NCBI RefSeq assembly: GCF_018588585.1
Contig: NZ_JAEUFG010000005.1
Coordinates: 1 to 64,000, forward strand
Reading direction: 5' to 3'
Origin: Bacillus sp. SM2101
GTDB taxonomy: Bacteria > Bacillota > Bacilli > Bacillales > SM2101
Length of the DNA stretch: 64,000 nucleotides
In this document: in pieces, positions 1 to 8,431 of the stretch
Layout: the number at the start of each line of letters is the position of its first letter
Numbering within the stretch: the stretch's first letter is position 1
Notes under the pieces: model-generated
Told to the model about the DNA's origin: nothing
Databases searched by the model: none
The model's input: the letters and a program-made list of their open reading frames with translations, nothing else
Program-made: the position numbers and the translations under genes

Positions 1-408
1 AATTACGTCATCAACACTAACTAACCCTGGTTGAAACGATAACGCAGCTGATTCAGTTGTCAAATTAACCGTTGCAGCTTCAATACCGTCCATTTTATTT
101 ACCACTTTTTCAATCCGCGTGGAGCAGGCAGCACATGTCATGCCGTATATATCAAGGTCTACCTTCTCAGTCTGTACACCGTAGCCAAGTTTATTAATTT
201 TTGACACTACCTCTTCTGGCTTCACTGTATCACTATTATACTTAACCGTTGCAGCTTCCATCGCCAAATTTACATTCGCTTCCACACCGTCCATTTTGTT
301 TAAGACCTTTTCAATTCGTGTGGAACACGCGGCACAAGTCATCCCTGTTATCCCCAATTTCATCTGGTTTTGGGTCGGGTTTTGTACTAATTGACTCTGC
401 TCGCTCAT
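1..408 (-). CDS. copA: Copper-translocating P1B-type ATPase CopA, N-terminal part (gene runs off the window)
   Basis: Only the first 136 codons are present; the ATPase core lies beyond the left edge. The visible part holds two tandem heavy-metal-associated (HMA) domains, each with the copper-binding motif [13 protein letters not shown], at about residues 21-33 and 90-102. The two motifs are identical and both are followed by a near-identical NKMDG stretch, so they look like a recent or homogenised duplication. The family exports Cu(I) across the membrane. The gene lies 17 bp downstream of csoR on the same strand. No separate copZ chaperone gene lies between them, unlike the usual copZA arrangement in Bacillus. 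Translation starts at the ATG ending at 408. Confidence 0.93.
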   Translation of the reverse strand, partial: MSEQSQLVQNPTQNQMKLGITGMTCAACSTRIEKVLNKMDGVEANVNLAMEAATVKYNSDTVKPEEVVSKINKLGYGVQTEKVDLDIYGMTCAACSTRIEKVVNKMDGIEAATVNLTTESAALSFQPGLVSVDDVI

Positions 409-425
409 ATTGATCATCTCCATAT

Positions 426-746
426 TTATGATTTAGAGAACTGTTTAATTACTTTCATTAACTCTTCAATTGCTTCATCACCTGAGCCTTCTTTTATAGC
501 GTCTGATACACAGTGATGTGCATGTCGTTCTAATAATTGAAACCCTACATTTTTCAAAGCTGAATTGATCGCAGAGACTTGGATAAGAATATCTACACAA
601 TAACGATCATCTTCAACCATTTTTTGAATACCTCGAACCTGTCCTTCTACTCTTTTTAAACGCTTTATTAACTGATCCTTTTCTTTATCACTTCGGGGCG
701 TCGCAAGCATTTTCCCCTCATCATTAACATGACAATCATTATCCAT
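426..746 (-). CDS. csoR: Copper-sensing transcriptional repressor CsoR
   Basis: A 106-aa all-helical DUF156/CsoR protein. The Cu(I) triad is visible as Cys50, His75 and Cys79, in the motifs YCVDIL and HAHHCV, with the same 25 and 4 residue spacing as in characterised CsoR. The His excludes the persulfide sensor CstR. The family represses copper export genes and is released by Cu(I). The start is the ATG ending at 746; the upstream in-frame GTG overlaps the AAGAGGTG ribosome-binding site and is unlikely. An ATACC-N7-GGTAT palindrome lies 26 bp upstream, suggesting autoregulation of csoR-copA. Confidence 0.95.
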   Translation of the reverse strand: MDNDCHVNDEGKMLATPRSDKEKDQLIKRLKRVEGQVRGIQKMVEDDRYCVDILIQVSAINSALKNVGFQLLERHAHHCVSDAIKEGSGDEAIEELMKVIKQFSKS

Positions 747-771
747 TGTGATCACCTCTTAGTTATATAGT

Positions 772-788
772 ATACCCCTGTAAGGTAT
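772..788. promoter_or_regulatory. CsoR operator upstream of csoR-copA
   Basis: Seen: inverted repeat ATACC-N7-GGTAT. Read on the minus strand it is ATACCTTACAGGGGTAT, close to the remembered B. subtilis CsoR box (ATACCCTACGGGGGTAT). Its place just before csoR fits autorepression. Binding itself is inferred. Confidence 0.75.
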
Positions 789-803
789 CTGTCAAGCGGA
801 TAA

Positions 804-1445
804 TTATCTTTTTTCGAGATCTTCTTCGATCTCCTGCAATAATTGATTAAACCCTACCCGATCTATAAATTTCGCAAAGTGCTCTCTCTTCTTGCCTTGT
901 TGTTGATAAGCTGCTAGTATATCGTCTATTGTTGTAAATAAATCTTCTGGACTAAGTTGGGATTTAAAAAGCTTTGCTATTTTTGCATCAACGCCTTTTG
1001 CTTTGCCACCAATGTAAAGATCATAGCTATCTTTATTTTTTATAACCCCAATATCGTTCATTAATGGTTCACCACAAGCATTTTGACACCCTGTATATGC
1101 TGGACGAACTGGAAATGGCACTTCTCTCCCAGCAATGCGTTCATTAAGTTCGATAGCTACAGGCATTCCTTCTTCTTCAGCGCCCTTACAAAAATTACAT
1201 GTTCGTAGACTTTTTACGTACATACCGACTGGATAACACGAAAATCCATTGTTCTCTAAATCTGCGACAACTGTATCGACTTTACTTTCTGGAACGTCTA
1301 TATAGAGTTGTTGAAAGGTCGTGAGCTCTACCTCACTATCTTCCCCAATATGTTTAGCAAGGACCATTAATTGTTTGGAGGTAAGTTTTGCCCCGAAGCC
1401 TACACCGCCGTTGACAGCTAATGTGATTAATTTCCCTTTTGTCAT
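804..1445 (-). CDS. Half-size nitrite/sulfite reductase-like (siroheme/Fe-S) protein
   Basis: 213 aa, far shorter than NirB or CysI. The N-terminal half resembles a ferredoxin-like half domain of nitrite/sulfite reductases. The C-terminal half has the Cys pairs of the siroheme-coupled 4Fe-4S site: Cys83/Cys86 (TCNFCKG) and Cys120/Cys124 (GCQNACGEP). The first pair is C-x2-C rather than the usual C-x5-C, so cofactor geometry may differ. No flavin or NADH domain is present, so any reductase activity would need a partner. The gene is monocistronic behind its own CsoR-like site, suggesting copper- or sulfur-linked expression. Function is not established; the family call is firm, the activity is not. 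Confidence 0.7.
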   Translation of the reverse strand: MTKGKLITLAVNGGVGFGAKLTSKQLMVLAKHIGEDSEVELTTFQQLYIDVPESKVDTVVADLENNGFSCYPVGMYVKSLRTCNFCKGAEEEGMPVAIELNERIAGREVPFPVRPAYTGCQNACGEPLMNDIGVIKNKDSYDLYIGGKAKGVDAKIAKLFKSQLSPEDLFTTIDDILAAYQQQGKKREHFAKFIDRVGFNQLLQEIEEDLEKR

Positions 1446-1504
1446 ATTTCAGTATCTCTCCAATCTTTCATTATGTTAAAGTATCAAGCTTACACTTATA
1501 ATAC

Positions 1505-1522
1505 TATACCCCCCTACAGTAA
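1505..1522. promoter_or_regulatory. Second CsoR-like site upstream of the siroheme-reductase-like gene
   Basis: The + strand reads TATACCCCCCTACAGTA, and the flanking bases (CTATACC...AGTAACTGTCAA) parallel those around the csoR operator (GTATACC...GGTATCTGTCAA). The right half is degenerate (AGTAA instead of GGTAT). It lies 60 bp upstream of the gene start. CsoR control is inferred from similarity only. Confidence 0.5.
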
Positions 1523-1675
1523 CTGTCAATGCTTTTATTATTGTTATTTTCGAAAACGATGTAACCACTCTTACAACATTAGAACAGCTAAGTAGATTAA
1601 TACGCGTCATCGTTGTTCATAATAAAACGTAGCCTTTTGCAGGCAGGCGTTAAGAAAAGAGCCATATAAAGAGCG

Positions 1676-1698
1676 AAAAAAAAGACCTCTGAGAGGTC
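1676..1698 (-). terminator. Rho-independent terminator of tatC
   Basis: Stem GACCTC/GAGGTC followed on the minus strand by eight T. The tatC stop codon TGA abuts the stem. Confidence 0.85.
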
Positions 1699-2467
1699 AT
1701 TTTGCAACTTCATTTGACAACATATCTACTTGATCCCGCTCTTCTTTTTTCTGTTTTTTCTTGTATATAATTTTCGAAAGTATTATGCTACATTCATATA
1801 AAAATAGTAACGGAATTGTAACTAAGAAGTCAGAAATAAAATCAGGTGGTGAAATAGTAACTGAAATAATAACTAGAACGAAATAGGCGTATTTTCGTAC
1901 CTTTTGCAAAACATATGGATTGATGATACCTATACTCGTCAAAAACATAACCACAACTGGTAACTCAAACAAGATCGCAAATGGTATCGTCATCGTTAAG
2001 ACGAATTGAAAATACTTTTCTGCCGTGAACATCGTATCAAACATTTCTTCACCAAGGTTTGTTAAAAAGCCGAAAACAACGTCAAGTATAACAAAATAGC
2101 CAAAACACAAACCTAGAATAAATAAAATAAATAAAGCAGGAATATAAGAAAGTGTTATTTTACGCTCAATTGGCTTTAACGCTGGCTTAACGAATAGCCA
2201 TATTTGTAGTGCCAATATCGGAATTGTGCAAGCAATCGCTAATATTCCAGCAATTGTAAAATAGACCCATAATACTTCACTTGGACCTAATATAACTAAC
2301 GTAATACTATATGGGTCTAGACCCATTACAAGCCAATTATATATATCTTTAACAAAGATAAATGCAAAAATAAAAAAAATGATAAAAGCCACCATTGTAA
2401 TAAGTAGTCGTTTTCTTAGCTCATCTAAGTGGTCTACCAATTTCATCTCTTGATCTTCCATCTCCAA
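1697..2467 (-). CDS. tatC: Sec-independent protein translocase subunit TatC
   Basis: 256 aa with six predicted membrane helices. The N-terminal cytoplasmic segment DHLDELRKRLL is the conserved signal-peptide-binding region of TatC (usually HL.ELR.R). The TatBC-type receptor recognises twin-arginine signal peptides and recruits TatA. The C-terminus is Lys-rich and cytoplasmic. The longest frame begins at a TTG 7 bp after GAGG (ending 2467); the in-frame ATG ending at 2461 is the alternative. tatA lies 320 bp upstream on the same strand, separated by a foldable segment, so the two may be expressed separately. No obvious Tat substrate gene lies beside them. Confidence 0.93.
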   Translation of the reverse strand: MEMEDQEMKLVDHLDELRKRLLITMVAFIIFFIFAFIFVKDIYNWLVMGLDPYSITLVILGPSEVLWVYFTIAGILAIACTIPILALQIWLFVKPALKPIERKITLSYIPALFILFILGLCFGYFVILDVVFGFLTNLGEEMFDTMFTAEKYFQFVLTMTIPFAILFELPVVVMFLTSIGIINPYVLQKVRKYAYFVLVIISVTISPPDFISDFLVTIPLLFLYECSIILSKIIYKKKQKKEERDQVDMLSNEVAK

Positions 2468-2497
2468 ACACCCGCCTCTGTTTCATCATCCACATTT

Positions 2498-2628
2498 CAA
2501 GAGGGTGACCCCTGAAGAATCTTCTCTCACAATCCTTTATATGTTGTATATAGGTATCGCCACCTGGAAGGTTATACAATATATAGAGGCTACGAAATCT
2601 AATCCTTTCACTATGAGCCACCCTCTTG
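2498..2628 (-). other. Strongly foldable segment upstream of tatC (possible structured leader RNA or palindromic element)
   Basis: Outer perfect 10-bp arms CAAGAGGGTG (2498-2507) and CACCCTCTTG (2619-2628) enclose a second stem with 12 of 13 pairs (2538-2550 with 2573-2585) around a GC-richer 22-nt loop. A 66-codon open frame on the minus strand crosses it (GTG ending 2621), but its GTG overlaps the only possible ribosome site and I do not recognise the peptide. No match to a riboswitch class I know. Confidence 0.5.
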
Positions 2629-2785
2629 GGGTCTTTATCATTACCTTTGTTGCTGCTCGTGCTATTTTGAACAGCTAGAAGAGGTTTATGCGATTGTCAC
2701 CAAATTTATAGAAGAAACATGAATTACGAATAAATCATCCGTAAATAACCTTAATTAATGAAGAATAGAATAAATGTATGGATTT

Positions 2786-2980
2786 TTAGGTCGCTTTCTT
2801 CTTTTTATCTTCTTCTAATTCGTCAATCACATCGCTAGTCAATTCTTTAGTAGATGTTTTAAATTCTTTCAGCGTTTGTCCAAAAGATCTCCCAATTTCA
2901 GGAAGTTTTTTAGGGCCAAATATAACTAAAGCAATTACTAATATAAGGATAAGGCCCGGAACCCCAATGTTTGTAAGCAT
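2786..2980 (-). CDS. tatA: Twin-arginine translocase subunit TatA
   Basis: 64 aa. A single N-terminal membrane helix (residues ~7-21) is followed by the hinge [11 protein letters not shown], the hallmark of TatA, then an amphipathic helix and a charged tail rich in Lys and Glu. The closest remembered relative is B. subtilis TatAd (start M-S/T-N-I-G). The start ATG ending at 2980 lies 9 bp after AGGGGGG and matches family N-termini; two upstream ATGs are too close to the ribosome site. TatA oligomers form the translocation path for folded proteins together with TatC, encoded downstream. Confidence 0.95.
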   Translation of the reverse strand: MLTNIGVPGLILILVIALVIFGPKKLPEIGRSFGQTLKEFKTSTKELTSDVIDELEEDKKKKAT

Positions 2981-3133
2981 GTTCATCATCCCCCCTGTTT
3001 CCTATTTCATGAAAAGCTTAGTTAAATTATATTATTATTTCCAACAAAAATGGATGATGGACGGAGATTATTCACAAGAAGTTCATATTTTCTTAAATTC
3101 ACAACATCTTCTTGTTAACAGAAAAGTAATCTG

Positions 3134-4405
3134 TTAAATAAACAAATGAAAAAGATTGCTGTCCTTTTTCACTTCTTGATATGCAAAACTTTTTTTGTTC
3201 ATACGTTCTATTAATGGTTTATAGTCATTTTTGTGCTTTAATTCAATGCCTACTAATGCAGGTCCATTTTCTCTATTATTTTTTTTCGTATATTCAAATC
3301 TTGAAATATCGTCAGTAGGACCTAACACTTCATCTAGAAATTCTCTTAACGCCCCAGCTCTCTGAGGGAAATTAACAATAAAATAGTGTTGCAAGCCTTC
3401 ATACATCATAGACCGTTCTTTAATCTCTTGCATTCTTCCTATATCATTATTACCACCACTTATGACACAAACAACAGTTTTCCCACGTATTTGGTCTTTA
3501 TAAAAATCTAATGCTGCAATTGGTAATGCGCCTGCAGGTTCAGCAACAATAGCATTCTCATTATATAATTCAAGGATTGTCGTACAAGCTTTCCCTTCTG
3601 GAACTAACAGTACATCATCTACAACAGCGTTACTTATGTTAAACGTCGTATCACCAACTTTTTTCACAGCAGCTCCATCAACAAATTTATCAATTGTATC
3701 AAGAGTGGTCACTTCCCCCTTCTTTCGAGATACATCCATGGCAGGAGCTCCCTCAGGTTCAACACCAATGACCTTTGTTTGTGGTGAAATGCTCTTTACA
3801 TAAGTACCAATGCCCGAAATGAGACCACCACCACCAATACTAGCAAAAATATAGTCGATTGGTTCATCACAATCATTTAGTAGTTCTACTGCCACAGTAC
3901 CTTGACCAGCAATCACGTTCATATCGTCAAATGGATGGATAAATGGTCTATTCTCTAATTTACTGCATGTCATTGCTTGCTCGTAAGCATCGTCAAATGT
4001 ATCACCTGTTAAGATAATTTCAACGTTCTCTTTGCCAAACAGCTCTACTTGCGATACCTTTTGTCTTGGAGTTGTTGTTGGCATAAATATCTTGCCATGA
4101 ATTCCAAGATGTCTACAAGAATATGCAACTCCTTGAGCATGATTGCCTGCGCTTGCACACACTATTCCAGATTCCAACTCTTGCTTTGATAAATGTTTGA
4201 TGCAATTATATGCTCCGCGAATTTTGAAAGAACGGACAACCTGTAGATCCTCTCTCTTTATATATAAATTACAGTCAAATCTTTCTGATAAGACTTCATT
4301 GCGCTGTAAAGGGGTATGAGTTACTACATCTTTCAATGTTTGATGGGCAATCATTATATCCTCGAGTTGAACACGCTTTACTTGTTGTTTAACTTGTTGG
4401 CTCAT
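3134..4405 (-). CDS. ilvA: Threonine ammonia-lyase (threonine dehydratase) IlvA
   Basis: 423 aa fold-type II PLP enzyme making 2-oxobutanoate from threonine, the first step of isoleucine synthesis. The PLP lysine is Lys61 in RSFKIRGAYN. The phosphate-binding glycine loop is IGGGGLISG, and SGGNND is the second conserved loop. The C-terminal ~90 residues (YFIVNFPQRAGALREF) form a single ACT-like regulatory domain, as in the short Bacillus IlvA rather than the two-domain E. coli form. It stands alone but serves the same pathway as ilvD at 10.4 kb. Confidence 0.95.
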   Translation of the reverse strand: MSQQVKQQVKRVQLEDIMIAHQTLKDVVTHTPLQRNEVLSERFDCNLYIKREDLQVVRSFKIRGAYNCIKHLSKQELESGIVCASAGNHAQGVAYSCRHLGIHGKIFMPTTTPRQKVSQVELFGKENVEIILTGDTFDDAYEQAMTCSKLENRPFIHPFDDMNVIAGQGTVAVELLNDCDEPIDYIFASIGGGGLISGIGTYVKSISPQTKVIGVEPEGAPAMDVSRKKGEVTTLDTIDKFVDGAAVKKVGDTTFNISNAVVDDVLLVPEGKACTTILELYNENAIVAEPAGALPIAALDFYKDQIRGKTVVCVISGGNNDIGRMQEIKERSMMYEGLQHYFIVNFPQRAGALREFLDEVLGPTDDISRFEYTKKNNRENGPALVGIELKHKNDYKPLIERMNKKSFAYQEVKKDSNLFHLFI

Positions 4406-4626
4406 TATACAAACCCTTTCTGTAAGTAGTAATTACTTTAATACGTTAATGTTGTGATTGGAACATTATATCATGAAATATTTAAAATGAAATATATTTT
4501 CAGAAAATATTTTAAATTTCTCACCAACAATAAAAACATGCAATTATACTTGTGTTTGTTATAATGATTATCGGAAATAACATCATTAATCGCACCTATT
4601 CAATACATTAGATGCAGTAAAATTTC

Positions 4627-5142
4627 TTATGCACTTGTTACCTCTTCACTTCTCCTACGTTCATAAGTTAAGAAATAATAGTCTATTTTATTATCTTCAT
4701 CCTTCAAACCTTTTGTCTTTGATTTTAAAAGCCAGTCATCATCAGAAATCATAAAAGGAAAATACGTATCCCCTGCATATGTAGCATCAACAAACGTAAC
4801 ATATAGCTTATCGACATATTGAAATAGTTGCTTATAAAGTGTTTCACCACCGAAAATAAATACTTCCTCGTTGTTAGCTTGTTCTTCAATACGAAAGATG
4901 TCATCGATTGTATGAATCAGTTGAACGCCTTCTATTTCAATATTTTGATCTCTCGTTAAAACCACATTTTTTCTATCTGGTAACGGTCTTCCTATCGAAT
5001 CAAATGTTTTTCTCCCCATAACTACAGTGTGACCCATCGTTATGCGTTTAACGTGTGCTAAATCATTAGGTAGATGCCATGGAATGCTGTTGTTTTTTCC
5101 AATCGTACGGTTTTTATCAAATGCAACAATGATTGATAACAT
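4627..5142 (-). CDS. dfrA: Dihydrofolate reductase
   Basis: 171 aa. Reduces dihydrofolate with NADPH. Trp22 and the catalytic acid Asp27 are in PWHLPNDLAHVK, and the NADPH-binding VMGRKTFDSIGRPLP and FGGETLYKQ motifs are intact. A GAGG ribosome site lies 7 bp before the ATG. It starts 9 bp after the stop of a secreted metalloprotease gene and is probably co-transcribed with it. B. subtilis has thyB beside dfrA and ypjP; here no thymidylate synthase gene is present and the protease and a symporter sit between dfrA and ypjP instead. Confidence 0.96.
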   Translation of the reverse strand: MLSIIVAFDKNRTIGKNNSIPWHLPNDLAHVKRITMGHTVVMGRKTFDSIGRPLPDRKNVVLTRDQNIEIEGVQLIHTIDDIFRIEEQANNEEVFIFGGETLYKQLFQYVDKLYVTFVDATYAGDTYFPFMISDDDWLLKSKTKGLKDEDNKIDYYFLTYERRRSEEVTSA

Positions 5143-5151
5143 CTATTTTCC

Positions 5152-5868
5152 TCATTTCATTAATGATAAGCTGCGTATATATTTCGCCGTTAAGGGGGCA
5201 TTTTCCGCAAGAAGTTCTCTCGTTTCGTTACTTGTATAGTACATAGCAAAAGCTTCTGCAAAAAATTCCTCTGGATAATCATTAAAATATGGTTGATTTG
5301 GAAAGATGGTCGACACTTCAGTATTCCAAGCTGCCAAAAACTCCATACTATGTCTAATGTTATCAAAAACAATCGCATCAATCGAATGCGCTAACTCGTG
5401 CAATTCAAGGTTGTGAGAACCGTGACCTTGCCCTTTTTCACTATGTCCTATTTTTACAAGGACGACGTAGTTTCCTCCCATTCCAGGAACACTATCCCAC
5501 TTCATGTCAGTATCCACATAACCTCTCGGTCTTACACCTGCTAAGTGGTTAGCAAATGGTTCATTAATGATAGAACCATTAAACAATTTTACATATACTT
5601 TGTTATTAACTAATTTCTGCATTATTGCAGAATCAATTCGGTTAAGCGATTGTATTATATTAAGAACTGATCGTTCGTCAAATTCCTCATTTGGAAGTAG
5701 TAGCATCTCTTTAATATATTCATAGTTTGATAGTTGTTGAACAACTGTCATTTCATTTATTGGATGATAGTTTTTTAGAAGTACCCCATATTGATTAGCA
5801 GAGGAAGGGATCGTAAGGAAAGGGACAAATATACATAATAATAGCGTCATTTTTTTCATCACATTCAA
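5152..5868 (-). CDS. Secreted anthrax-lethal-factor-like (M34/PPEP-type) zinc metalloprotease
   Basis: 238 aa. A signal peptide spans residues 1-24 (MKK start of helix, SSA-N cleavage region), so the enzyme is exported. The zinc site is H157-E-L-A-H161, and the third ligand region is YPEEFFAEAF (residues 198-207), which matches lethal factor EFFAEAF. The following NAPLTAKYI also parallels the end of lethal factor. The size and single catalytic domain fit the Pro-Pro endopeptidase (PPEP) group, which cut Pro-Pro bonds in surface proteins. Substrate is unknown. The TTG start is 6 bp after GGGGGGAGG; the ATG three codons later is too far. Likely an operon with dfrA. Confidence 0.82.
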   Translation of the reverse strand: MNVMKKMTLLLCIFVPFLTIPSSANQYGVLLKNYHPINEMTVVQQLSNYEYIKEMLLLPNEEFDERSVLNIIQSLNRIDSAIMQKLVNNKVYVKLFNGSIINEPFANHLAGVRPRGYVDTDMKWDSVPGMGGNYVVLVKIGHSEKGQGHGSHNLELHELAHSIDAIVFDNIRHSMEFLAAWNTEVSTIFPNQPYFNDYPEEFFAEAFAMYYTSNETRELLAENAPLTAKYIRSLSLMK

Positions 5869-5895
5869 TGTGTGCCTCCCCCCAACTTGGAAATC

Positions 5896-5932
5896 TAGTG
5901 TAATATATATGTAATATTAGTGTAACATATAT
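5896..5932. promoter_or_regulatory. Direct repeat in the protease-dfrA promoter region, possible operator
   Basis: TAGTGTAATATATAT (5896-5910) and TAGTGTAACATATAT (5918-5932), 14 of 15 identical and exactly 22 bp apart, about two helical turns. It lies 28-65 bp upstream of the protease start. The binding factor is unknown. Confidence 0.45.
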
Positions 5933-5993
5933 CTCACAGTGGAGGGTGTGCTCAAACTCTATTAAATTATGGAAAAGAGAAGGTGAAACTTTT

Positions 5994-6030
5994 TATAAAA
6001 AAATAGCCAACCTAATAATTAGGTTGGCTA
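5994..6030 (-). terminator. Terminator of the gltP-type symporter gene
   Basis: Stem TAGCCAACCTAA/TTAGGTTGGCTA (6004-6030) followed on the minus strand by a T run, just after the symporter stop codon. Confidence 0.88.
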
Positions 6031-6037
6031 TTTTGGT

Positions 6038-7273
6038 TTATGCAGTTTTAGCATTACTTGCTTCATGCTTTTCTTCTGATTTAGCGATAAACTTCGCACA
6101 TGCAGCGTCACCAGTAATATTAACTGCTGTTCTTGTCATATCAAGTAACCTATCAACACCAAGAACGAGTGCAATTGCCTCTAAGCTTAATCCAACTGAT
6201 GTTAGTACCATCGTTAACATAATGATTCCCACACCAGGAACACCTGCAGTTCCGATACTAGCTAATGTAGCTGTTAATACGATAGTAGCTAGATCGGCCA
6301 TTGAAAGATCTACACCGTATAGCTGAGCAATAAATACTGTAGCAACCCCTTGCATGATCGCTGTGCCGTCCATATTGATTGTAGCACCTAATGGCTGAAC
6401 GAAACCACTAATACTCTTAGGTATTTTTAAATTCTTTTGAGCTGTCTCCATTGATACTGGTAAAGTAGCTGAACTACTTGATGTACTAAAAGCGACAGCA
6501 ATTGCTGGTAAGAAGTTTTTAATGAAAGTAATCGGATTCATTTTACCAAGGACTAATATAACTGAACCATATGTTATTGACAAATGTATGAATAAAGCTA
6601 AAAGTACAGCAAAGAAATATTTACCCATTGCAGCAATCGCATCAAATCCTTGTCCACCTATCGCAACTGCTATAAGTGCGAATGCACCGATAGGAGCTAG
6701 CTTCATAACAACATCTACCAAGAACATTAATATGCTATTTGATTCTTCAATAATCTTTTTAATAGAAGGTACTTTTCCTTCAAGCTGTGTAAGAGCAAAA
6801 CCAATTAAGATAGAGAAAAAGATAATTTGCAACATGTTTCCTTCAACCATTGCTTCAAAAGCATTAGTTGGAATGATATCGATTAATGTTTCCATAACCG
6901 GTGGTGCTTCTTTAGCTTCTACTTCTGTATCTTCTCCTATAGTTAATCCTTCTACTAGACCCGGTTGTAGGATATTACCTACCGATAATGCAATTACTAG
7001 TGCAATAGAAGTAGTAATTAAGAAAAAGATAACTGTCTTGATACCAATTCGTCCTAATTTTTTCGGATCACTTATTCCCGCAGTTCCTAAAATTAGTGAG
7101 ATAATAACAATAGGTACTACTAATAGCTTAATTAAGCCAATGAAGATTTTACCGAGTGGAGTTAAAATGTAAGTTTCTGCTGCGTCAAACCATTGAGGAA
7201 TTCCGATATTGAAAACTAACCCGACTAAAATACCTAGACCCATACCAATTAATATTTTTTTTGTTAATGACAT
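6038..7273 (-). CDS. Dicarboxylate/amino acid:cation (Na+ or H+) symporter, GltP/GltT/DctP type
   Basis: 411 aa, hydrophobic, of the DAACS (SLC1) family. The serine-rich re-entrant loop SSSSATLP and the substrate/cation motif NMDGTA are both present, as is GTAGVPG near the second hairpin. It imports glutamate/aspartate or C4-dicarboxylates with cations; specificity cannot be told from sequence. AGAGGTG lies 6 bp before the ATG. Single gene with its own terminator. It is not part of the ypjP neighbourhood in B. subtilis, so it is a local insertion or rearrangement. Confidence 0.92.
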   Translation of the reverse strand: MSLTKKILIGMGLGILVGLVFNIGIPQWFDAAETYILTPLGKIFIGLIKLLVVPIVIISLILGTAGISDPKKLGRIGIKTVIFFLITTSIALVIALSVGNILQPGLVEGLTIGEDTEVEAKEAPPVMETLIDIIPTNAFEAMVEGNMLQIIFFSILIGFALTQLEGKVPSIKKIIEESNSILMFLVDVVMKLAPIGAFALIAVAIGGQGFDAIAAMGKYFFAVLLALFIHLSITYGSVILVLGKMNPITFIKNFLPAIAVAFSTSSSSATLPVSMETAQKNLKIPKSISGFVQPLGATINMDGTAIMQGVATVFIAQLYGVDLSMADLATIVLTATLASIGTAGVPGVGIIMLTMVLTSVGLSLEAIALVLGVDRLLDMTRTAVNITGDAACAKFIAKSEEKHEASNAKTA

Positions 7274-7613
7274 AACTTCACCTCTTTAATACTTTGTTGT
7301 GTTAAAAACTATAGGGTAATAATACTTATGAAGATGAGGATACCAAAGTCTTCATGCTGCTTTTTTATTTTAATACATGTGAACGATTGTTGTCAATTAT
7401 CAAAATATTATGATCTAAAAAATAATATTTTGTCGAAATCACGATCCATATTGTTACAATCAACCTACTTTGTTACTTAAATATAATAAACTACTGAATA
7501 AATCAACTTCTAGAATGCATATCTATCCATTAAGAAAGTCGTTTTTCATTTGAATCATTGTTAATACTAGTTTCTAAAATAGTTTTTTTAATATAGCAAA
7601 ACAAACAAAAAAA
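7274..7613. other. Intergenic, no gene seen
   Basis: AT-rich stretch holding the symporter promoter region. No open frame with a ribosome site and no clear repeat were found. Confidence 0.6.
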
Positions 7614-7639
7614 TACGTTGCTTTTTCAAAAGCAACGTA
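7608..7639 (-). terminator. Terminator of ypjP
   Basis: Stem TACGTTGCTTTT/AAAAGCAACGTA followed by a T run on the minus strand, 11 bp after the ypjP stop. Confidence 0.88.
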
Positions 7640-7649
7640 AAAATCAGCC

Positions 7650-8252
7650 TCAGGTTTTCCACCGTGGTGGGGTATTTTTGTCCCAATATATACTTCCTAA
7701 ATCGTTGTGTGCTTGGAATGTATCTAGATACGTATGGTAGTGAAAATTGAACCAATATCCCTCCAAAGGTGGGTGATCCCTTCTGACATGAAAACGAACA
7801 AGGTCCTTATTTTTCTCATTATCATATATGTTAAATATTTTTTCTCCATAGCCACCAGATGGACTTTCTGTGATGGATAAGTTATGCAATTTATAATCTG
7901 GGTATTGTTTAGTTAGATCTAGTATTACTTCTTCTATTTTGGGTAATACAGCTATACGGAATTCATCCTCGATAACAGGACCAATTTTTTGTCCAAATTT
8001 CTCAAACGACTTATCTTCAACAGCAGTCATCGTCGTTTCGATAAATTGGTGCCTATTTTCCTCATCTTCTTCAACCTCTAACTGGAATAGGTGCTCATCA
8101 TCTTCAGCCGTCAGATCAGGGTTAACTAAATCTTGCTTCGATGTGTCATTGGATTTAGAAACTGGGACTGTTAAAGATGGTGGTGGAGATATTAACCCAA
8201 ATGTACTTATTGTGATTAAGATGACAAGTGTTTTTCTCATCCACAGTGGCAT
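7650..8252 (-). CDS. ypjP: YpjP-like protein of unknown function
   Basis: 200 aa. The N-terminus (LWMRKTLVILITISTFGLI) is a membrane anchor or signal segment and closely matches remembered B. subtilis YpjP. The C-terminal half carries the family blocks VIEDEFR, LPKIEEVI, EKIFNIYD and the strongly conserved RFHVRRDHPPLEGYWFNFHY ending in LGSIYWDKNTPP. The middle (residues 30-75) is acidic and of low conservation. No biochemical function is known to me. GGAAGGAAG precedes the ATG. In B. subtilis it lies near thyB-dfrA and ypiP, as here. Confidence 0.92.
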   Translation of the reverse strand: MPLWMRKTLVILITISTFGLISPPPSLTVPVSKSNDTSKQDLVNPDLTAEDDEHLFQLEVEEDEENRHQFIETTMTAVEDKSFEKFGQKIGPVIEDEFRIAVLPKIEEVILDLTKQYPDYKLHNLSITESPSGGYGEKIFNIYDNEKNKDLVRFHVRRDHPPLEGYWFNFHYHTYLDTFQAHNDLGSIYWDKNTPPRWKT

Positions 8253-8431
8253 TGTAATTCTTCCTTCCTTTTTAAATAAATCTACTTCTATGTAAATGTT
8301 TTCATTCTATTATTCTACATGATGATCATAATATATTAATACGAGTTTAGTAGCATAAATATTTAAATTTTAAGTTCGATGTATTAATAAATATTATAGC
8401 ACAAATAATATGTGGAGAGGAGGTTTCAAGT

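Noticed and set aside
2421..2621. 66-codon minus-strand frame overlapping tatC
   Set aside because: Its GTG sits on the only possible ribosome site, and the foldable structure explains the region better. Not listed as a gene.
5900..5931. TnrA-type TGTNA-N7-TNACA site in the protease promoter
   Set aside because: Half-site spacing is one base too long; the direct repeat is the better description.
5946..6326. Open frames antisense to the symporter gene (also 6522-7172)
   Set aside because: Shadow frames of a well-supported membrane protein gene; no ribosome sites.
7650..8252. YpjP as substrate of the nearby PPEP-like protease because of its SPPPSLTVP stretch
   Set aside because: The stretch lies at the membrane or signal segment and does not match a known PPEP site well; speculation only.
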